In this document: positions 1 through 10,640 of the stretch, piece after piece
How positions within the stretch are numbered: position 1 is the stretch's first letter
How the letters are laid out: the number at the start of each line of letters is the position of its first letter
Assembly: GCF_014898055.3 (NCBI RefSeq)
Contig: NW_023601212.1
Span: forward strand, 54,796,329 to 54,860,328
Direction of reading: 5' to 3'
DNA length: 64,000 nucleotides
Source: Talpa occidentalis
Taxonomy: Eukaryota; Chordata; Mammalia; Eulipotyphla; Talpidae
Made by a program: the position numbers and the translations under genes
The notes under the pieces: generated by a model
Told to the model about the DNA's origin: nothing
The model's input: the letters and a program-made list of their open reading frames with translations, nothing else
Database searches by the model: none

Positions 1-213
1 CACTTCTAAATGTATGGAAAACCTCGGGCATTTACCAGCATTGCCTGTTGTTACCTCGGGGCAGTGAGGGGGTGGGGGATGGGGGAGGCTGCTGTAGTGG
101 AAGGGAAACTTTTAATTTTATGACACTGTTTTATTTGGAAAAAAATCTTATGCTCATGTATTACTTTAAAAAATTAACTTATTGAGGTATATTTTGGATA
201 CAATAAAATCCAT

Positions 214-307
214 GCATGTCAGTACACATTTCATTACTTGGCCTTATGTTTTGAGAAATTGCATGTCAGTACACATTTCATTACTTGGCCCTATGTTTTG
301 AGAAATT
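214..307. repeat. 47-bp tandem duplication
   Basis: Two adjacent 47-nt copies (214-260 and 261-307) start GCATGTCAGTACACATTTCA and differ at one base (CCTTATG versus CCCTATG). They lie inside the old L1 fragment. Confidence 0.92.
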
Positions 308-377
308 GCTGGACCTCTATAGTCAACATATCAATAAAATCAGAGAACACATCTACCTCTCTATAGAGTTCCCTTTT

Positions 378-490
378 TTTTTTTTTTTTTGTGGGACCCT
401 CGCAGGTGGCCGGGGATCAAACTGGCGCTGCAGAGGCTGCGGGCAGGTTCGCAGCTCAGCGCTCAACCACTGCACTACCAGGGGAGGCCC
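378..490 (-). mobile_element. Head-only tRNA-SINE with poly-A tail
   Basis: Only the first ~95 nt of the SINE (tRNA-like head ending GGGTCCCAC) are present, followed directly by about 17 A. Target-site duplications AGTTCCCTTTT lie at 367-377 and 494-504. The truncation point is the same as in the copy at 2394-2516. Confidence 0.88.
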
Positions 491-664
491 TACAGTTCCC
501 TTTTGAAAGCACTTTGAAATCAGCCTCCCCACCACCCCCAGCCCCAGCAACCACTGACCTGCCTTTTGTCATTGTAGGTTAGATTTGTGTGTTTTAGAGC
601 TTTTAATAATGGAAGCCTATAGAAGATATCTTTTGAGTGCCTAGATGTTTTTGCTCAGTATACA

Positions 665-905
665 CATCTTCCTCAACTTGCAATGGGTTACATGCTGATC
701 CACTCATTGTAAATATACCTATCAAAAATAAACCCAATGAAAACAGCCTAAGTTGAAAATGTTGTCTGGGAGCTGCAGTCACTTCACAGCATCAGGAGAG
801 GATCATACGGGGATTCTACTGAATGCAGATGACTTTCACACCATTGTAAAGTCGAAGAATCCTAAGCTGAACCATGCTAAATTGGAGACCATCTGTAATA
901 TTTTT
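665..905. mobile_element. Tigger-like (TcMar) non-autonomous DNA transposon remnant
   Basis: The block runs from CTTCCTCAACTTGCAATGGG to AGACCATCTGTA, with an internal TACTGAATGCAGATGACTTT stretch. It resembles from memory a common Tigger-derived MER family. Ends are approximate. Confidence 0.45.
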
Positions 906-1219
906 GAAATTCATTCTTTTTGCTGAAGTTCCTCAAAAATTTATTCTCTCCTCAGTTGATGGACATGTGGGTTCTTTCCACCCTTTGGCTCTGTATGAAT
1001 AATGCAGCCATGAAAATTCATGCACAAATTCGTGTGTGTGCATGTTTATGTGTGTGAACATGTTTCAGTTTTCTTGAGTATATCCTAGGAGTGGAATTAC
1101 TTGGACCTATGGTAAATCTTGTTAATTTTTTGAGAAACTGAAAGGGAAACATTACTTGTTTTAATTGCACAGTATTCCATGGCATGAGCATATCACTGTT
1201 TATTCATTCTCTTTTTTTT

Positions 1220-1480
1220 AAAAAAGATTTATGTATACATGCAGGAGCTGGGGTACAGGCCAGAGGTGTGGGGGGGGGGTTGAGAGGATTCACCAGAGAC
1301 AGAGAGGGGAACAGAACAGGCAGATTGACCCAAGTACACTGCTGAGGGGAGAAGCGTCAGGAGGGGTCTGCTGCACCATGTGGGTTGCTCCCTGGCCAGC
1401 CGGGGATCTAACTCCTGCTGCAGAGGCTGAGGATTGCTTCATAGTGCGGTGCTTAACACTTTGCCCCACCGGGGAGGCCC
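1220..1480 (-). mobile_element. Full-length tRNA-derived SINE (Rhin-1-like)
   Basis: The antisense copy reads from AAAGATTTATGTATACATGC to CCCCACCGGGGAGGCCC. It holds the conserved body (TACACTGCTGAGGGGAGAAG) and a B-box-like GGGGATCTAACTCC. It sits in the old L1. Confidence 0.9.
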
Positions 1481-1554
1481 CATTCTTCTCTTGATGCACA
1501 CCTGGAATGTTTCCAATTTGGGGCTATTATAAAAGAGCAATTCAATTCCAGGTC

Positions 1555-1586
<32 letters not shown>

Positions 1587-1940
1587 ACTTGAGGTTTTAC
1601 TTCTCTGGCAAAAAAATACCTGCAACCAGGTACCTAGCATGCCTAGCCTCTACACCCAAGAGGCCTGCAAATGCTGGTTCATAGACTGGTATAAATCTAG
1701 TATTAGAAGCATTTACCAGAACTTTTCTCAAAGTAGTTGTTCCATTTTATATTTTCAGCAACAACTTGAGAGTTCAGGTTATCCCACATTCTTCCCAATA
1801 TTTGATGTTATCAGTCTTTTTTAATGTTAGCTATTTGATTGGTGTGTGGTGACAGCTCATTTTGATGAGTTTTTTTGTTTTTGTTGTTTGCATTTCTCTG
1901 ATAACTAGTTGTTGGATATCTTCTCATGTGTCATCTTCTT

Positions 1941-2222
1941 CTTTATTTATTTATATATTTATTTTAAGATTTATTTATTTATACAAGAACGGGGGTACAG
2001 GTCAGATGTGCGGGAGGGTGAGAGGATTCACCAGAAATGGAGCAGGGAGCAGAACAGGCAGATCTACTGAAATACACTGCTGAGGGGAGCAGCGGGCTCG
2101 ACAGGAGAGATCTGCCACACCATGTGGGATTCTCACCGGCCGGCTGGGATCGAATCTGCACTGCAGAGGCTGTGGACAGCTCCACAGTGCTGCGCTCAAC
2201 TGCCTGCGCCATCAGGGAGACC
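1941..2222 (-). mobile_element. Full-length tRNA-derived SINE
   Basis: Antisense copy with a (TTTA)n-type tail on the left. CATCTTCTT flanks it as a duplication at 1932-1940 and 2223-2231. Confidence 0.9.
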
Positions 2223-2393
2223 CATCTTCTTATTTATTATCAATTTTTTTTGGCCAAGTTTTTATTGAAATAATTTTAAAGATTGGATTGACTTATTGAT
2301 TTGTAAGATATATATCCTGAGTTGCAATAACAGAGGAGTAAGAGCTGAGAGCTGAAGGTGAGGGGCAGCATTTAGGCAGGGGAGGGGATTCTT

Positions 2394-2516
2394 TTTTTTT
2401 TTTTTTTTTTTTTTTTGTGGGCCCCTCGCCCTGTGGCCGGGGATCGAACTGGCGCTGCAGAGGTCACGGGCAGCCTTGCAACCCAGTGCTCAACCGCTCG
2501 CCACCAGGGGAGGCCC
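2394..2516 (-). mobile_element. Head-only tRNA-SINE with poly-A tail
   Basis: The second short copy has about 22 A joined directly to the head at GGG(G)CCCAC. A perfect 16-bp target-site duplication (AGGGGAGGGGATTCTT) lies at 2378-2393 and 2517-2532, so the insertion is young. Confidence 0.9.
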
Positions 2517-2532
2517 AGGGGAGGGGATTCTT

Positions 2533-3113
2533 AATGCTTCTGCTGCACTGTCACTTATCAAAGGGTCTGTGTCCCCAACCCAGATTGAAAGTCACTTTCC
2601 TGGGCTCAGGCAGAGAGGTCATCCTTTCAGACTTCTTCCTGGTCTGTGTCCTCTAACCCCTTCTGCCGAGCACCTCCTCCCTGCTTGAAATCTTCCAGTG
2701 ACTTCCCAGCCACTTAGAAAATTCACAATTCATGCCAGGTTTGAAGGCACTGCCTTCTCCCACTGGCTACACAAAGCCTGTGCCCACTCAGGGCAGTGTT
2801 AAAACGCTTGTGACCTTCAGTAGCATTCATTTTGTTGTCCTTGTCCCTTTGATATGTATATGTATATATATCACATATATATGATATGCATATATATATT
2901 TTTTTCTGAATAAAAACTTTAGAAGCAATGTTTAGGATTTTGCTTTGGCTATTATTTGTCTCCAATCAACTCTTACTTTATAATTGCCTGTGATTTCTCA
3001 ATAATGTTGTGCATATGGGGAAATTATTCCCAAGTGACAAAGTCTAACCCACAAGTTGTTTTCAAATGTAAGTTTTTATAACTAATACATGTCACAAGTA
3101 ATGAAGACATCAT
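2533..3113. other. Intergenic sequence, no gene seen
   Basis: Diverged single-copy-looking sequence with an alternating TA-rich tract (about 2858-2900). Short frames here have no supporting features. Confidence 0.5.
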
Positions 3114-3130
3114 TACATATATATCATTTA

Positions 3131-3414
3131 TTTATTTATTTATTTTGATTTTTAAAATTAATTTATTTATTTATACCAGCACTAGGTACAGTCAGAAGCA
3201 CGGGAGGGTGAGAGGATTCACCAGAATCAGAGCAGGGAACAGAACAGGCAGAGTGACGAAGTACACTGCTGAGGGGAGCAGTGGGCGAGGCAGGAGAGGT
3301 CTGCGCGCCATGTGGGACCCTCGCTGGTGGCCGGGGATCAAACCGGCACTGCAGAGGCTGCGGGCAGCTTCGCAGCAGCCCAGCGCTCAACCGCTGTGCC
3401 ACCAGGGGAGCCCC
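3131..3414 (-). mobile_element. Full-length tRNA-derived SINE, perfect 17-bp TSD
   Basis: Antisense copy flanked by TACATATATATCATTTA at 3114-3130 and 3415-3431. All SINE parts are present, from the tRNA-like head to the (AAAT)n tail. Confidence 0.95.
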
Positions 3415-3671
3415 TACATATATATCATTTAAATAAACATTTATGATTATTTTTTCAAGTGTTGGAACCTATCTCCCCACCCCAGCCTGGATCTGCAGAC
3501 ATTTTCTTAAGATATAGAAAAGTCATTGGCCTCTAAGCCTGTGATGCCTGAGGATCAAACAGTCCCAGTTCTTTTGCAGGCCTTCCTTCTGGTTTTCCTC
3601 CTGCCTGGTGTGTGCTTTCTGTGGCTTCTGGAAGGAGTCTTTACATACAGTACTTACTCTGCTTGCGCAAT

Positions 3672-4138
3672 TTACATAATTTACTTACTTATGTACTTTA
3701 CTTGCTAACTTTACTTTCTTAGTTTTTTACTTATGTTAATTATTGAATTTATATACGTTATTCACTTTACTTATTTACTTACTAACTTTATTTACAATCT
3801 TACTCAACTTACTAACTTACCTTACTTGGTTACTTTACTTATTTGTACTTACTTATGCTTACTTAAGCTTACTTTATTTATGTTCCTTAATTTATTCATT
3901 TCATTTATTAACTTACTTTACTGAATTACTTAATTTATTTACTTTACTTCTTTAGTTTCTTAACTTACTTTACTTACATTACTTATGTATTTTTTTATTT
4001 CACTTTGCTTACGTTACCAACATATTTGACAACTTAGTAACTTACTTTATTTACATGTTTACTCAAGTTGCTTAATAGCTTTACTTACTGAACTTAGTTA
4101 CTTAACTTACTTTACCACTTATTACCAACCTACTTACT
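3672..4138. repeat. Degenerate (TTAC)n / (TTACTTAC)n microsatellite
   Basis: Nearly 470 nt of imperfect TTAC, TTTA and CTTA units. Leu/Tyr/Thr-rich frames in it are by-products of the repeat. Confidence 0.9.
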
Positions 4139-4179
4139 TTTTTTTGAATTCTTCAACTTCAGATAATTATTTTATTTGA

Positions 4180-5853
4180 GTTTTTTTAATTTTTAAATTT
4201 TATATATTTTTACATCATTTTTCATTTTTGCACAATGTATGCATTTTCATCTTGGTTATAGTCCCCATACAATTCCCACCACCCTTGATTTGATCCTACT
4301 TCCTGCCCAACCCCCCACCGCCCCGGAGTGTGTCTCTGGTTTATGGTTGCTTGTTGATTTTGATTTTTTCTTTATTATAATTAGTCTTTTTCCTGGTCCC
4401 CTATTTAGGTTTTCTAGATTCCTGCTATAAGTGAGATCATCCAGTATTTTTCTTTTTCTTTCTGGCTTATTTTGCTGAGCATGATCCCTTCCAGCTCCAT
4501 CCATGTTGCTGCAAATTGCATTGCAAATTGCATTGTCTTTTTTGATTGCTGAGTAAAATGTGCCACATCTTCTTGATCCAGTCATCTATTTTTGGGCATT
4601 TGGGTGGTTTCCATAGCTTAGCTATTGTAAATAGTGCTGCTATAAACATAGGGGTTCAGGTGCCCTTTGAATTAATGTTTCTGTGACCTTTGGGTAAATT
4701 CCTAAGAATGGAATGGCTGGATCATATGGAAGCTCCATCTTTAGCAGGCTGAGGAATCTCCACACAGTTCTCCATAGTGGTTGGACCAGTTTGCACTCCC
4801 ACCAGCAGTGCAGGAGAGTTCCTTTTTCTCCACATCCTCACCAACATTTGTTGTTGCTAGTTTTTTTAATATGTGCCATTCTCATTGGTGTAAGATGGTA
4901 TCTCATGGTAGTTTTGATTTGCATTTCCCTGATTTCAAGTGACGTTGAACATTTTTTCATATACCTGTTGGCCATTTGCATTTCCTCTTTGGAGAAGTTT
5001 CTATTTAGCTCTTCTGCCCATTTTTTGACTGGGTTATTTATTTTTTTGTTGTTGTTGAGTCTTGTCAGCTCCTTGTAGATTTTTATGATCAGTCCTTTAT
5101 CATTAGTGTTGTGTGCAAAAATTTTCTTCCAATCAGTGGGGTCTGTCTTTGTTTTGGTTACTGTCTCTTTTGCTGTACAGAAGCTCTTTAATTTGATGTA
5201 GTCCCAGCTGTTTATCTTTTTCTTCATTATCACTGCTTTGGGTGATGTGTCTGTAAAGATGTCTTTGAGGTGCATGTCATGTAGTGTTTCGCCTATATTT
5301 CCTTCAGTATATTTCATGGTTTCAGGTCTTATGTCTAGTTCTTTAATCCATTTTGAGTTGGTTTTTGTGCATGGTGAGAGGTAGTAGTCAAGCTTCATTC
5401 TTTTGCATGTAACGACCCAGATTTCCCAGCCCCATTTATTGAACAAATTTTCTTTGCTCCATTGCATATTCTTTGCTCCTTTGTCAAGATCAGTTGACTG
5501 TAAATCTGTGGATTTTCTATTCGGTTCCATTGGTCTGTGTGTCTGTTCTTATTCTAATACCATGCAGTTTTGATCATTATGGCTTTGTAGTATAGTTTGA
5601 AGTCTGGGAGTGTGATACCTCCATTCTCTTCTTTTTTTTCAGGAAAGCTTTGGATATTTGGGAGTTTTGGTCACTCCATATGAATTTCATCAATGTTTGT
5701 TCTATTTATTTGAAGAATGTCATTGAAATTTTTATTGGAATAGCATTGAATCTGTAAATTGCTTTTGGTAGAATGGCCATTTTGATAATGTTAATTCTTC
5801 CAATCCATGAGCAGGAGATGTCTTTCCATTTCTTTGTGTCTTGGGAAGATCAT
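4180..5853 (-). mobile_element. Antisense L1: ORF2 C-terminal part and 3' UTR, 5'-truncated
   Basis: On the minus strand this encodes the C-terminal part of L1 ORF2 (for example [20 protein letters not shown], with the [18 protein letters not shown] and [16 protein letters not shown] blocks) in pieces broken by frameshifts. The longest open part is 4838-5530 (230 codons). The 3' UTR has the pyrimidine-rich CCCAACCCCCCACC segment at about 4305. The insertion ends abruptly at GTGTCTT near 5853. It is not capable of coding a full ORF2. Confidence 0.92.
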
Positions 5854-5871
5854 GTGGAATGGTGGAGAAAA

Positions 5872-6006
5872 AATCATGATCTTGGAGTCACACAGACCTG
5901 ATGACCAGCTGACCTATATCTGACCCTGGTCAAGGTCCTCTAGCTCTCTGATCCTTGCTTTACACTGGGAGAATGCTACTTGCTTTACACTGGGAGAATG
6001 CTACTT
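5872..6006 (+). mobile_element. MIR with an internal 26-bp tandem repeat
   Basis: The MIR core is recognisable from ATCTTGGAGTCACACAGACC to the end. The unit CTTGCTTTACACTGGGAGAA is repeated twice in tandem (5954-6006). Confidence 0.6.
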
Positions 6007-6633
6007 TGATCAAACTGAGGCTTATTTAGCTAATTTTTGTAAAGTAGTTCTTTGCCAAACCACCTACAGAACTAGCCCTAGACCATGAGAGACATTTCAC
6101 AGAGACCCCAAATTGGAAGACTTATTGCCACTCTGGGACAACCCTAGAGGTCAGACAGTCAGCAGGTGGCAGGACAGGACCAGCCAGATGATAACTGCAG
6201 ATGTTATGACTGGAGGAGCTCCTCAAGAAAGCAACCCCCAACACACAGACCAATGTTTAGGTTTTTGCTCTAGGTACTAGAGAGCAAAGTCAAGTATGAT
6301 TTACCCAGGCCTCTTGGTACCGGGTAGAGGAGGAAGGAACTGTTCATGCTTTGGAAGGAAGTGATCTCAGAATGCACAGGGTACTGCCAGAAAGATGTCC
6401 TTCCCTACACTCATCTCTAGTCTTCCAATTATCTCCACCTTCTGCATCCAGGCATTACAGGATGCACCCCACCCATAAAGAAAGAAGGCGATTACACTTA
6501 GATAGCGTTTAACAGTCCACAAAGCATTTCACACATGCACCTCCTTTGATGAAAGTAGGCAGGAAAAGCATGATTGAAATGCTGAAGATGAGGCTCAGGT
6601 AGAATTTTCTTCTGTCATGTTGATAACAACATA
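6007..6633. other. Intergenic sequence, nothing recognised
   Basis: No splice-bounded frame and no repeat family I can name. Confidence 0.5.
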
Positions 6634-6825
6634 CAGTTGACCCTTCAACAACACAGGGGTTAGGAGCCTGGACCCCTAGTGCAGCTGAAAATCCCTGTGT
6701 GATATATAGCTCACTCTTCACATTCCAGATCCTGCAAAAGATGCATGGTTGGACGAATCAGTCAATGTGGATCCTGTGCATGGAATATGCTTATAAGTAG
6801 ATATGCACAGTTCAAGGGTCAACTG
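6634..6825. mobile_element. MER2/Tigger-type non-autonomous DNA transposon (192 bp)
   Basis: Terminal inverted repeats CAGTTGACCCTT (left) and AAGGGTCAACTG (right) are flanked by TA on both sides, the TcMar-Tigger target. The interior is heavily deleted, so no transposase is present. Confidence 0.85.
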
Positions 6826-6979
6826 TAGAAGTCATCAGACTGGTACTCCTCCCACACACACACCAAACTACAGCCCCCTTGATATGCCCATCTCTGTTTT
6901 CCTTCCAGCTCCCTCCTCCCAACAGTGCCAAGCCCTTCAACCCCCTCTGACCACCCCAACCCTGATTCTTCTTCCCTAC

Positions 6980-8095
6980 TTGAGGGAATCCTTCAGCAAA
7001 CAAACTCGCCCTCTGGCTCCCACTAAAACTGACAAAGCAAAATTCCTAGATCACGGCCCTTCTCCAGTCCCATCCCATTTCCTTCCTACTCTTTACAACT
7101 AAACTTTACAACAGAGCTGCCTGTCGTCATTGCTTCCACTTCCCCACCCTGCTCTTTATTCTTCTACCCACTCATCACTCCGCTGAAACTCCCGTCAAGG
7201 TTAACAATAAGCTCATTATTGCCCCATCCAGTGCTCACACCTGTCTTACTCAGCCTGGCACAGCCTTCACACAGCTGATGGCTCCCTGTTTCGTGAAACA
7301 CTTTCTTCTTTTGGCTTTTAGTTTAAACCACATGCATTCGTTTTCTATTGCTGCTGTAATAAATCATCACAGACATTGGAGCTAAACAATGCAAAGTTAT
7401 TACCTTACAGTTCTGTACATGGGTCTCATGGCATTGGCAGTGCTTTGTGACCTTCCAGAGAGGATCTCTGTCCTTGCTTATTTGGGTCACTCTTGCAGCG
7501 GGGGACTGAGGCCCTATGTCTCTGCTGTTAGTTGGAGGCCAGTCTCAACTACTTTCTTTATTTGCTCTTTCCTCAAAGCCAGCAATGATGGCTTATGCTT
7601 CAAATCTCTCCTGCCTCTTCTTCCATCATCACATCTCTTCAACCCCCTCTCTACCTTTCTGTTCAACTTTCTAAGATGCTGTTGGTTAGATCGGACCCAC
7701 CCAGACAATACTTTCCATTATCCAGGATAATCTCTGCTCCTCAATAACTATCTCTTAAACTTAATTCCATCTTCCAACTTCCTTTTGCCACGTCAGGCTC
7801 TGTATTCACAGGTCCTGTGGGGTGGCATGTGGACATGTTGGGGTCCACTGTCAGGACCATCCTGCCCTCTTCCCACCTTACCAGGGCCATCTTCACCATC
7901 TGTACCTCCTCTCATCATGCAGTGACCTCTCCCTATCAGGAGCCCACAGCCTCGGCCCTCACCCCCTTCTTAATCTATACTCTCTCCACATAAGCAACTA
8001 GCTTTCATCTGCTCTTGGGCATTTAAAATACCATCTGCAAACTGACACTCCTGCATATTAATTTTCAGCCCTAAATTCATGCTCAAGTTCATGAT
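6980..8095 (+). mobile_element. L2 LINE fragment (ORF2 region) split by an MLT1 LTR
   Basis: The left part (to about 7330) and the right part (about 7900-8095) match the L2 reverse-transcriptase region from memory (for example CACAGCTGATGGCTCCCTGT and AAATACCATCTGCAAACTGA). They are separated by the LTR at 7334-7858 and too decayed to encode protein. Confidence 0.6.
7334..7858 (-). mobile_element. MLT1-type solo LTR (ERVL-MaLR)
   Basis: The antisense copy contains TTCTATTGCTGCTGTAATAA, AGTTATTACCTTACAGTTCT, and at the other end TTATCCAGGATAATCTCTGC and a TATTCACAGGTCC motif. This is the MLT1 LTR layout. No internal retroviral genes are seen. Confidence 0.75.
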
Positions 8096-8100
8096 TCTTT

Positions 8101-8515
8101 TTGTTAGGGCAGAATTCCGTCAGGGGAGCAGGTGTCACTCAGAGAGGAGGAAAGATCTTTATTTACACAGCAGGCTTTACACCGGCCAGCCCAAAGGAGA
8201 TGTCTCTTCAAAGTCTGAGCCCCGAGCAAATAGGTTACAGAGTATTTATTGCCTAAAGCATACCTTCAGCTGGAAATGCATGAATCAAGGTGCGTGTGGC
8301 CTTGAGGGTGCTTATCAGCTGTTCCCTGAGACTTTCGGTCTACAGGTTTTGTCCCAACTTCAGCTAATCAACAAGTCAGCCTGACATTTTCCACTTCGCT
8401 TTACCTGACAGAACATTTCTATTGAATATGTGACTCAACATCTCTAACATCGCATGTCCAGTTTGAAACTCAGCTGTCTTTACAGACCCAGTTTCTCCCC
8501 TGCCTTGGCCAACTC
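8101..8515 (-). mobile_element. Putative ERV1-like solo LTR
   Basis: Read on the minus strand it has a TATA/AATAAA-like R region (GTGTAAATAAAGATCTTTCC), a CTGAGTGACACC U5-type stretch, and a ...CCTAACA end (complement of TGTTAGG at 8102). No flanking duplication was found, so the left boundary in LTR sense is tentative. No gag, pol or env is present. Confidence 0.5.
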
Positions 8516-8590
8516 AGTAAGGGTATCAGGTGAGCTTGCCACTCAGGCCCCAAACCTAGGGAACTTGCTGGGGTTCTGAGTGTTTTTTTT

Positions 8591-8815
8591 TAATGTATGA
8601 CAATAGCCATTTTATTTCTATGCACTCTTGTGCTTCACTTAACCACAAGAAATACATCATTAGGGGATTCTGTCATTGTGTGGATGTCGTGTGTGATCAC
8701 ACAAACCTACATGGGGTAGCTGGTGACACACCTAGACTAGATGGCACAGCCAGTGGGGACTACTGCCGTCTATGTTGTTCATCATTAGCTGAAACACTGT
8801 TAAGCAGCACATGAC
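8591..8815. mobile_element. Ancient MER-type repeat, family unassigned
   Basis: TGTGATCACACAAACCTACA and the terminal TAAGCAGCACATGACTATA-like end recall a common old mammalian repeat, probably a DNA transposon. Assignment is from memory only. Confidence 0.35.
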
Positions 8816-8835
8816 TATAAACTTACCTGTGGATT

Positions 8836-9190
8836 AATTTTTTTTAATTGACATAATGTTGGTTTATAACATTCTGTAAGTTTCAGGTGTACAACACTGT
8901 AATTTGACACCTGTATACTCTATGCTGTGTTTATCACCATAAGTCTAGTTTCCAGTCATCACTATGCAGTTGACTCCCGCTACCCATTTCACCCGCCGCC
9001 CAAGCCCTCGCGCCTCTGTTAACCACCAGTCTCTTCTCTGTATTTATAAGCTTGGTTTTCCTCTTGGTTTGTTTTTTTGCTTGTTTTGCTTTCCTTCCAC
9101 ATATGAGTGGAATCATACAGTATTTATCTTCTCCCATCTGACTTATTTCATTTAGTATGCGAAGGCTCACCTGTGGAGTCCATAGGCAGG
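8836..9190 (-). mobile_element. Antisense L1M 3' UTR fragment
   Basis: TTTCAGGTGTACAACACTGT and CATATGAGTGGAATCATACA are typical of antisense old L1 3' ends. Confidence 0.7.
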
Positions 9191-9269
9191 ATGTCTTTTT
9201 TATTTCTTTATAATTTTATGCTTGAGCAGTACAGTTACCACACTTCCTTACTGGAATTTTGTTTTGAAC

Positions 9270-10195
9270 TCACCCCCTTCATCCAGCCAATCAGACAAGT
9301 TCACTGGCCTCTTCTCCACCCACTCATCTCTCTCTACTTGCTGTGACTCCGGCCTCTGTGGCCTCCACCGCCCTTCATCTAAACCACGGCAGTCACCTCC
9401 TAGTTGGTTCCAACATTCCCTCTTACCCCAACCCAATTCTCTACACCACAGATTTTAAAAACAGCCAGGCCATGTTCTTGTTCAGGATTGTATGATGTCT
9501 CTTTGGTAGTTACAGTAAAATCCATTCATTCAACACTCACTGCTACAGTCCGGTCCACAGTCAGCAGCGCTGGCCTGACCTGGGAGCATGAGAAGAATGC
9601 AGAATCTCCGGCCCCACATCCACCTCTGATTCTGAGCCCATATTTAATTAACAAGATCCCAGAGGCCATGGAGGCATGCTGAATTTTGAGGCGCCCATGG
9701 TCTGGTCCCTCTCGACCTTTCTGCCTTCTGTCTCCTTCCCGCCCTTCCTAACTACTTTGAAGCCGCACCGGTATTCCCTGTTTCTCATATTATGTCAAAC
9801 ACAGCACCAGTTCAGGGCCCGCGCACCAGCCAGTTTCTTTTCTCATAACACCAGTTTCCTGAATCTTTACATAGCCGGTGCCTCTAATTAATCAGGACTT
9901 AGTTTTATTTTACTTTGCAGATCAGTTTCAACTTCACCTCCTCAGAGAGACTGCAGGGCTCCCACTTATCCTATTAGTCATGCGCTCAATTTATTCTCTT
10001 TGATGTATTTTACACTCCTTATCTCTCTCTCTGTTACCATCACGTTATTTCTTCACTTTCTTGTTAAGTATCTTCCTTCTCTCCTCGTCTCCATCCTCTA
10101 GATGAGCAAGGGCAGAGTCCCTTGTCTGTCTTGCTCCTCCTGTCACCTGGAGCCTTGAAAATTGCCTGCCCGAGAAATAATTTTTCAATGAATTA
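9270..10195 (+). mobile_element. Decayed L2 fragments with a MER5A insertion
   Basis: CT-rich L2-like sequence (9270-9540, 9690-9900) and an L2 3'-end-like piece (about 10090-10195) flank a MER5A at about 9540-9690 (CTGACCTGGGAGCATGAGAA). Confidence 0.45.
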
Positions 10196-10434
10196 GCAGC
10201 AAACACTCCACCCTTCCCTTGAGCCCACTCCCTGCTGTTCCAGTTTCTGTTCTGATAGCAAGCTCTGACCAGAGGACAGACCAGGCTACCACAGTGCCTG
10301 CTTCTTGGACTTCTCCAGATCTCCAGGAATAACTCTTGTCCATTACCATTTAAAAAATGAGGATTTTTGTAGCACACACTCTGGAAACAACTTTGAGAAT
10401 GCCTGACTAAGTCCAAATGGTAATTACACTTAAT

Positions 10435-10640
10435 TGATAGTGCTTACATAACCCTTGCTATTTGCCAAACACATCTAAGCACTTTACCCAGACTGAATAA
10501 GCTCACTTATTCCTCAGTTATTCCTTACTATAAGTTATTCCTTACTTATTACTCACTTATTCCTTACTGTAATTATATCCATCTTACAGACAGGAAAACG
10601 AGGCATGAAAAGATTAATTAATATACTTAAAGTTTCACAA
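10435..10640 (-). mobile_element. MIR (antisense) with internal ACTTATTCCTT repeats
   Basis: CATCTTACAGACAGGAAAAC marks the MIR. It is interrupted by several CTTATTCCTTACT repeats (about 10498-10570). Confidence 0.55.

Larger units (their letters stand above)
165..1950 (-). mobile_element. Old antisense L1M fragments, interrupted
   Basis: Blocks at 165-600, 925-1205 and 1481-1935 carry the antisense L1 3'-UTR and ORF2-end signature (for example TTATTGAGGTATATTTTGGA, and TAGGAGTGGAATTACT). They are split by a short SINE (378-490), a Tigger-like piece (about 665-905) and a full SINE (1220-1480). The divergence is high, so the subfamily is uncertain. Confidence 0.65.

Noticed and set aside
3733..3955. 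Hydrophobic small frames resembling membrane proteins
   Set aside because: They are translations of the TTAC repeat (Leu, Thr, Tyr).
4838..5530. 230-codon open frame on the minus strand
   Set aside because: It is also an L1 ORF2 fragment.
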